Assembly: GCA_030527185.1 (NCBI GenBank) | Contig: JAUNBF010000025.1 | Span: forward strand, 1-47,516 | Reading direction: 5' to 3' | DNA: 47,516 nt | Origin: Planctomycetia bacterium | Lineage (GTDB): Bacteria; Planctomycetota; Planctomycetia; Pirellulales; Thermoguttaceae | Shown here: one piece after another, positions 44,014 to 47,516 of the stretch | How the letters are laid out: the number at the start of each line of letters is the position of its first letter | How positions within the stretch are numbered: the stretch's first letter is position 1 | The notes under the pieces: model-generated | Databases searched by the model: none | What the model saw: only the letters and a program-made list of their open reading frames with translations | What the model was told of the DNA's origin: nothing | Position numbers and translations under genes: made by a program

Positions 44014-45714
44014 TCAATCATTCCGACTTTTTTTGGGAGGGGCTTTCCTGTTCTTTTCGCGTAATCGGGCTTTTCGTTCTTCCTCCTGTTGCTTTTCCAT
44101 CATTTTCATCTGAGCTTCCAGTTCGGGATCCAACTTCACATTCAAATCCGGCACATCTTCCGCCTCCCCGGAATCGAGAAGCCCATTTTCCTCCATCATT
44201 TTCCGCATTTCGCGTTGTTCCTCGGTAAGCCCATCCTCTTCTGCCGCAGGGGTTTCCGCTTCCGGCTCCGGTTGCGCCACCACCTCTTCGGTCGGAGCAT
44301 TTTCGTTCTCTTCCGCCAACTCATCCACCGCCAGACTCAAATCATCCGTCCGACGTACTTTCAAATCTCCCTGGTCAATCTGACTGGCATCCGGCAACGC
44401 CTCCTCCTCCGAATTTTCCGCCACGGCAACCTTTTCCTCAGGCGACTCTATCTTCGTTTTCGGTTTGGCGCGGAACATCGTCTCGGGAATCAGAAACCGG
44501 TATGGCTCCTCATCTTCATCCAGACTGGGAAGCTCCAGCAAAAGATACTCCGCCTTGGGAACCGGCGCGGTAAAGACCAGAACATCGGAAATATTGCCGG
44601 TAATCTGCGTCGCGACGGGAACCTGCCCCGGCACTTTTCCCCCCAACAGGTGCGACGCCACCGTCCGGTACTGATTTCCCAGATTGTCCTTCAAAACCAC
44701 CGATTTGGAACGAACTCCCCAGGCTGGATAATCGAGAATGCGACTTCCCGACATGTTGCTGACCGTCAAGTCCATAAAGAGATACGCCGTATTCGATTTC
44801 GTCGGTTTTCCTGTAAAATTCCCCAGCGTATCAATCACCGCCCGCGCCAGGTGTAGTTTCACATCCCCACGACGAATCTGAACACGCGACGCATCCGAAT
44901 ACCCTTCCACTTTTTTGTCCGAATCTCCGGCGGAATCTTTCTCTTCCACCTTTTCCGAAGAATCCTCCGCATTTTCCTCTTCCGATTTTTCCGTATTCTC
45001 TTTTTGGGTGGCAAAAATATCCCCCTCAGGAACCTCCTGCGTGGCGGCCAGGGCACGGGACGCTTCCGTTTCCGCCACCTTTTCCCCAGACACTTCCTTT
45101 TCTTCCGACGAACTGAAAATCCCGGAATAAACCAGCCCCAGAACCAGAATCGCCATTCCCAAAACACCACACGTCGCGTAAATCAGCATGAGAAGTTGCT
45201 GTTTTTGCTGTTCTTTTTTGGAGAGTAGCGGTTTCGTCTCTTTTTCCGCAGACGCATTTTTCGCAATTCCCCCTTTTCCGGCTCGGTGCGGGGAAGGCCG
45301 TAGGGGAGAAGTCTCGGAAGGAGCAAATCCCAGGTCGATTCCCGCCACCCCGGAATCGATACTCTTCGGCTTTTCCGATTTTCCACTTTTTTCCGGCACT
45401 TTTCCCACGGGAACCGCCTTTTCTTCCACCACCGCCACCACGGGAGTCGCTTTTACCGCACCTACCGGCAAACCTTTGACTTCCCCGACCGGAATTTTCA
45501 CCTCTCCGACCGGCACGACCCCTCCCACCGGAACAGAAGGCACTTCCGCAAAAAGTCCTTTGACCGAAGAGGCTGGCACCCACCGTTCATCCGTATCCCG
45601 ACGCACAGGGTCTCCCGGATTCAATCGCTTTTCATCTGCCAACTGTTTCAACTGTTGGGAAGTCAACGGTCCGATTTCCTGATTTCCCAATTTATAAAAC
45701 CAATGAACTGCCAT
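44014..45714 (-). CDS. GYF_2-domain membrane protein
   Basis: The 566-residue protein starts with a GYF_2 domain (about residues 4-55: WFYKLGNQEIGPLTSQQLKQ, PVRRDTDERWVPAS). It continues with five or so short PVGxV(K) repeats at about 62-104, then a basic region and one transmembrane helix at 174-198. After the helix comes a glutamate-rich linker, then an all-beta domain (about 290-400: TAYLFMDLTVSNMSGSR). The C-terminus is acidic, then basic. GYF_2 domains bind proline-rich peptides and are common in planctomycete membrane proteins; partners are unknown. The ATG at 45714 follows GAGGCAT. It is followed at three bases by the TIM-barrel isomerase. Confidence 0.88.
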   Translation of the reverse strand: MAVHWFYKLGNQEIGPLTSQQLKQLADEKRLNPGDPVRRDTDERWVPASSVKGLFAEVPSVPVGGVVPVGEVKIPVGEVKGLPVGAVKATPVVAVVEEKAVPVGKVPEKSGKSEKPKSIDSGVAGIDLGFAPSETSPLRPSPHRAGKGGIAKNASAEKETKPLLSKKEQQKQQLLMLIYATCGVLGMAILVLGLVYSGIFSSSEEKEVSGEKVAETEASRALAATQEVPEGDIFATQKENTEKSEEENAEDSSEKVEEKDSAGDSDKKVEGYSDASRVQIRRGDVKLHLARAVIDTLGNFTGKPTKSNTAYLFMDLTVSNMSGSRILDYPAWGVRSKSVVLKDNLGNQYRTVASHLLGGKVPGQVPVATQITGNISDVLVFTAPVPKAEYLLLELPSLDEDEEPYRFLIPETMFRAKPKTKIESPEEKVAVAENSEEEALPDASQIDQGDLKVRRTDDLSLAVDELAEENENAPTEEVVAQPEPEAETPAAEEDGLTEEQREMRKMMEENGLLDSGEAEDVPDLNVKLDPELEAQMKMMEKQQEEERKARLREKNRKAPPKKSRND

Positions 45715-46067
45715 AATCGAATGCCTCTTTTTATATTCGTTCTGTTTCTAATCTTCGTTTCGTACTGTTTCGTACTTCTTCAGCAGGCCGTGGCGTAAAA
45801 TTCCAACGGCAGACAAGCCCACGTCCAGGGACATTTTCCTCTATCATAATCCCAAAAGAACAAAATTTCCAGACCTTCCTTCCAATATTTTCCTCTTTTC
45901 TCAAAAATTTTTCGGGAAAACCGTTGAAATTTTCTTCCAAACCCGTTATGATAGGGAGATTCATTCTGTGATTCGGGAAAATGAGACTCCCTGGATGAAG
46001 ATTTTCACCAGAGAAAAATTTTCCTGTTTAGAAATGGCAACTTAAACCTACCCCTTGGAGGAAATCC
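45715..46067. other. Divergent intergenic region of 350 bp
   Basis: Between the GYF_2 gene and the Nramp-like gene. It holds the promoter at 45924-45952; otherwise I see no gene. Confidence 0.45.
45924..45952 (+). promoter_or_regulatory. Promoter for the Nramp-like gene
   Basis: TTGAAA at 45924-45929 and TATGAT at 45947-45952, spaced 17 bp, each one mismatch from consensus. The leader would be about 110 nt. Confidence 0.65.
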
Positions 46068-47516
46068 ATGTCAGACGAAAGTAAAGGCCTTCCCATGACG
46101 GCCAAATGGGACCCCGAAAAACTACAGCAGGAAATTCAGGGTCTTCAGGAATTGGAACAAAAACCGTTTTTGCCGAAAGTGGCAGGTTATCTGAAACGTT
46201 CCGGTCCGGGACTGATGCAAAGTGCCATGACGCTGGGAGCCGGAAGTGCTGCCGCTAGTGTGGTTGCCGGAGCGTCTTTCGGATACAAATTGCTCTGGGT
46301 ACAGCCACTGGCCATGTTTTTGGGCGTCTGTATGCTCGCGGCATTGAGCAACGTCGTCCTCACCACGCAGGAACGCCCCTACCAGGCTTTCGGCAAACGG
46401 GTCGGTTGGATTCTCGTCTTTCTCTGGGCGTTGGGAACGGTCTCGGCATCGGTTATCTGGCACTTTCCGCAATACGGTCTGGCGGCAGGTGCGGTCTGCG
46501 ACCTCGCGTCCATGAACGGAACGTTATCCGACGGAACCCGCGCCACCCTCTGTTGGGGAACCGGCGTTGGGATTCTTCTGCTCAACATCATCACCGTCTG
46601 GAGCTACGGGAGCAGTCGAACGGGAATCAAAATTTATGAAACGTTCCTGCGAATCATGATTTCGCTCGTGATTCTCTCCTTTGCGATGGTCGTTTTGTGC
46701 AATTTCAAAAACATCCACTGGGCGGAAATGGGGAGAGGTTTTCTCGGACTGGATGCCGGCCCGATTCTCCAAGACCCGAAAAATCTTGTGCTGGTGCTGG
46801 GAATGCTGGGAGCGGCAGTCGGTATCAACATGACGTTTCTCTACCCCTACTCCCTGTTGGCAAAAGGTTGGGGAACGCACCATAAAACCCTTGCGAAATG
46901 GGATTTGGCCATGTCGATGTTTGTGCCGTTTGTGCTGGTCACGTCGCTGATCATGATCGGCATGACGGTGGGCGGTGTTTACGAAGGGGATATGCTGCGA
47001 AATGGCCTGAAACCGCTCGAAGCCTCTGCCGTTTTGGTCGACATCATCGGGCCGGCGGGTCGCGTCATTTTCGACCTCGGGCTGATTGGGATGGCGTGCG
47101 GTGCCATTTCCGCGCACATGGTCGTCTGCGGATTCACGCTGCCGGAAATGTTCGGACTGAAATACACCAAGTGGACGTTCCGCCTCTGTGCCCTGCTTCC
47201 GGCGGTGGGCATTCTGGGCGTCATTACCCAACTCCCCTTCTGGTTCCCCGTTTTCGCCAGTGCCATCTGCTTCACGATGCTTCCGATTGCGTACCTCATC
47301 TTCTTCATCATGAGCAACAATCGTAACTACATCGGCGACGCGGTCGGCAAAGGTCCGAAACGATGGATTTTCAACGCGATTTTGCTGGTGGCTCTGCTGA
47401 CCGCCACGGTAGGAGGGCTGATTACCATTAAAAATAACGTTATCGCCAAAATTTCTCCCACCACGGCAGAAAAAATCGATTCCTTCCTCGGCATTTCCGC
47501 ACCACCTGCCGATGAG
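46068..47516 (+). CDS. Nramp-like transporter lacking the metal-binding motifs (incomplete at window end)
   Basis: The frame runs open from the ATG at 46068 (GGAGG upstream) to the window end, 483 codons with no stop. A 35-residue helical N-terminus (LQQEIQGLQELEQK) is followed by ten or so hydrophobic helices. The Nramp register is recognisable from RSGPGLMQSAMTLG and GASFGYKLLWVQP. In true metal Nramps helix 1 has DPGN and helix 6 has MPHN. Here the helix 1 positions read GAGS (residues 57-60) and the helix 6 region reads GINMTFLYPYSLL, so the usual Asp, Asn and Met ligands are missing. It may move Mg2+ or a non-metal substrate. The C-terminal end is beyond the window. Confidence 0.85.
   Translation, partial: MSDESKGLPMTAKWDPEKLQQEIQGLQELEQKPFLPKVAGYLKRSGPGLMQSAMTLGAGSAAASVVAGASFGYKLLWVQPLAMFLGVCMLAALSNVVLTTQERPYQAFGKRVGWILVFLWALGTVSASVIWHFPQYGLAAGAVCDLASMNGTLSDGTRATLCWGTGVGILLLNIITVWSYGSSRTGIKIYETFLRIMISLVILSFAMVVLCNFKNIHWAEMGRGFLGLDAGPILQDPKNLVLVLGMLGAAVGINMTFLYPYSLLAKGWGTHHKTLAKWDLAMSMFVPFVLVTSLIMIGMTVGGVYEGDMLRNGLKPLEASAVLVDIIGPAGRVIFDLGLIGMACGAISAHMVVCGFTLPEMFGLKYTKWTFRLCALLPAVGILGVITQLPFWFPVFASAICFTMLPIAYLIFFIMSNNRNYIGDAVGKGPKRWIFNAILLVALLTATVGGLITIKNNVIAKISPTTAEKIDSFLGISAPPADE

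Overview
The window looks like a piece of a Planctomycetota chromosome of moderate GC content, probably from the Pirellulales and their relatives. This is inferred from gene content only: a DUF1559 pseudopilin next to a PEP-CTERM protein, a DUF1080 protein, a ThuA-like protein, a GYF_2 protein, a ThiD2-ThiE fusion, a cytochrome b fused to a di-haem cytochrome c, and many secreted proteins of unknown function. I see no rRNA, tRNA, transposase, phage gene or CRISPR array. About 41 genes are supported.

Layout. Positions 1-3400 hold an inositol-monophosphatase-family phosphatase, an anchored secreted protein and malate dehydrogenase. At 3470-6141 a near-consensus promoter drives a PEP-CTERM surface protein, whose start is cut off by a ten-G run, and a DUF1559 pseudopilin coupled to it. 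At 6196-7854 scpA and a metallo-beta-lactamase-fold hydrolase lie on the minus strand, followed by about 1.1 kb without a confident gene. At 8990-16845 come a calcium-loop/thioredoxin-fold protein lacking the CXXC, a bile-acid-symporter-family protein, enolase, a CstA-type transporter, thioredoxin reductase, SlyX and a 75-residue unknown. At 16933-26050 the minus strand carries a SIS-domain isomerase, a membrane protein, a Rieske/cytochrome b-c respiratory module, nrnA, a secreted protein, nnrD and a UPF0173-like hydrolase. At 26557-29641 there are a ThuA-like protein and a glycyl radical enzyme without an activase nearby. At 29974-33280 lie thiE and two membrane proteins. At 33320-40337 there are FmdB, a large esterase-like protein without its nucleophile, FlgM, an EF-hand/cysteine-rich secreted protein, a SAM hydrolase, L28 and a DUF1080 protein. 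At 40391-45714 a minus-strand run encodes a GYF_2 protein, a TIM-barrel isomerase, a sugar epimerase, a DUF58 protein and NnrE. The window ends inside an Nramp-like transporter.

Genes that plausibly work together are: central carbon and redox functions (mdh, eno, cstA, trxB); the Rieske/cytochrome b-c quinol-oxidising complex; NAD(P)HX repair split between nnrD and nnrE about 15 kb apart; and the PEP-CTERM/pseudopilin pair. 

Non-coding structure is rich. There are at least five good sigma-70-like promoters, several clear terminators, two families of AT-rich short tandem repeats that sit on gene boundaries and sometimes supply stop codons, a modular hairpin repeat in three copies, and two copies of a MITE-like element of about 105 bp. 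The strongest leads are the poly-G switch at 3597-3606, the missing haem-ligand histidine in cytochrome b (Tyr101), and the boundary repeats.
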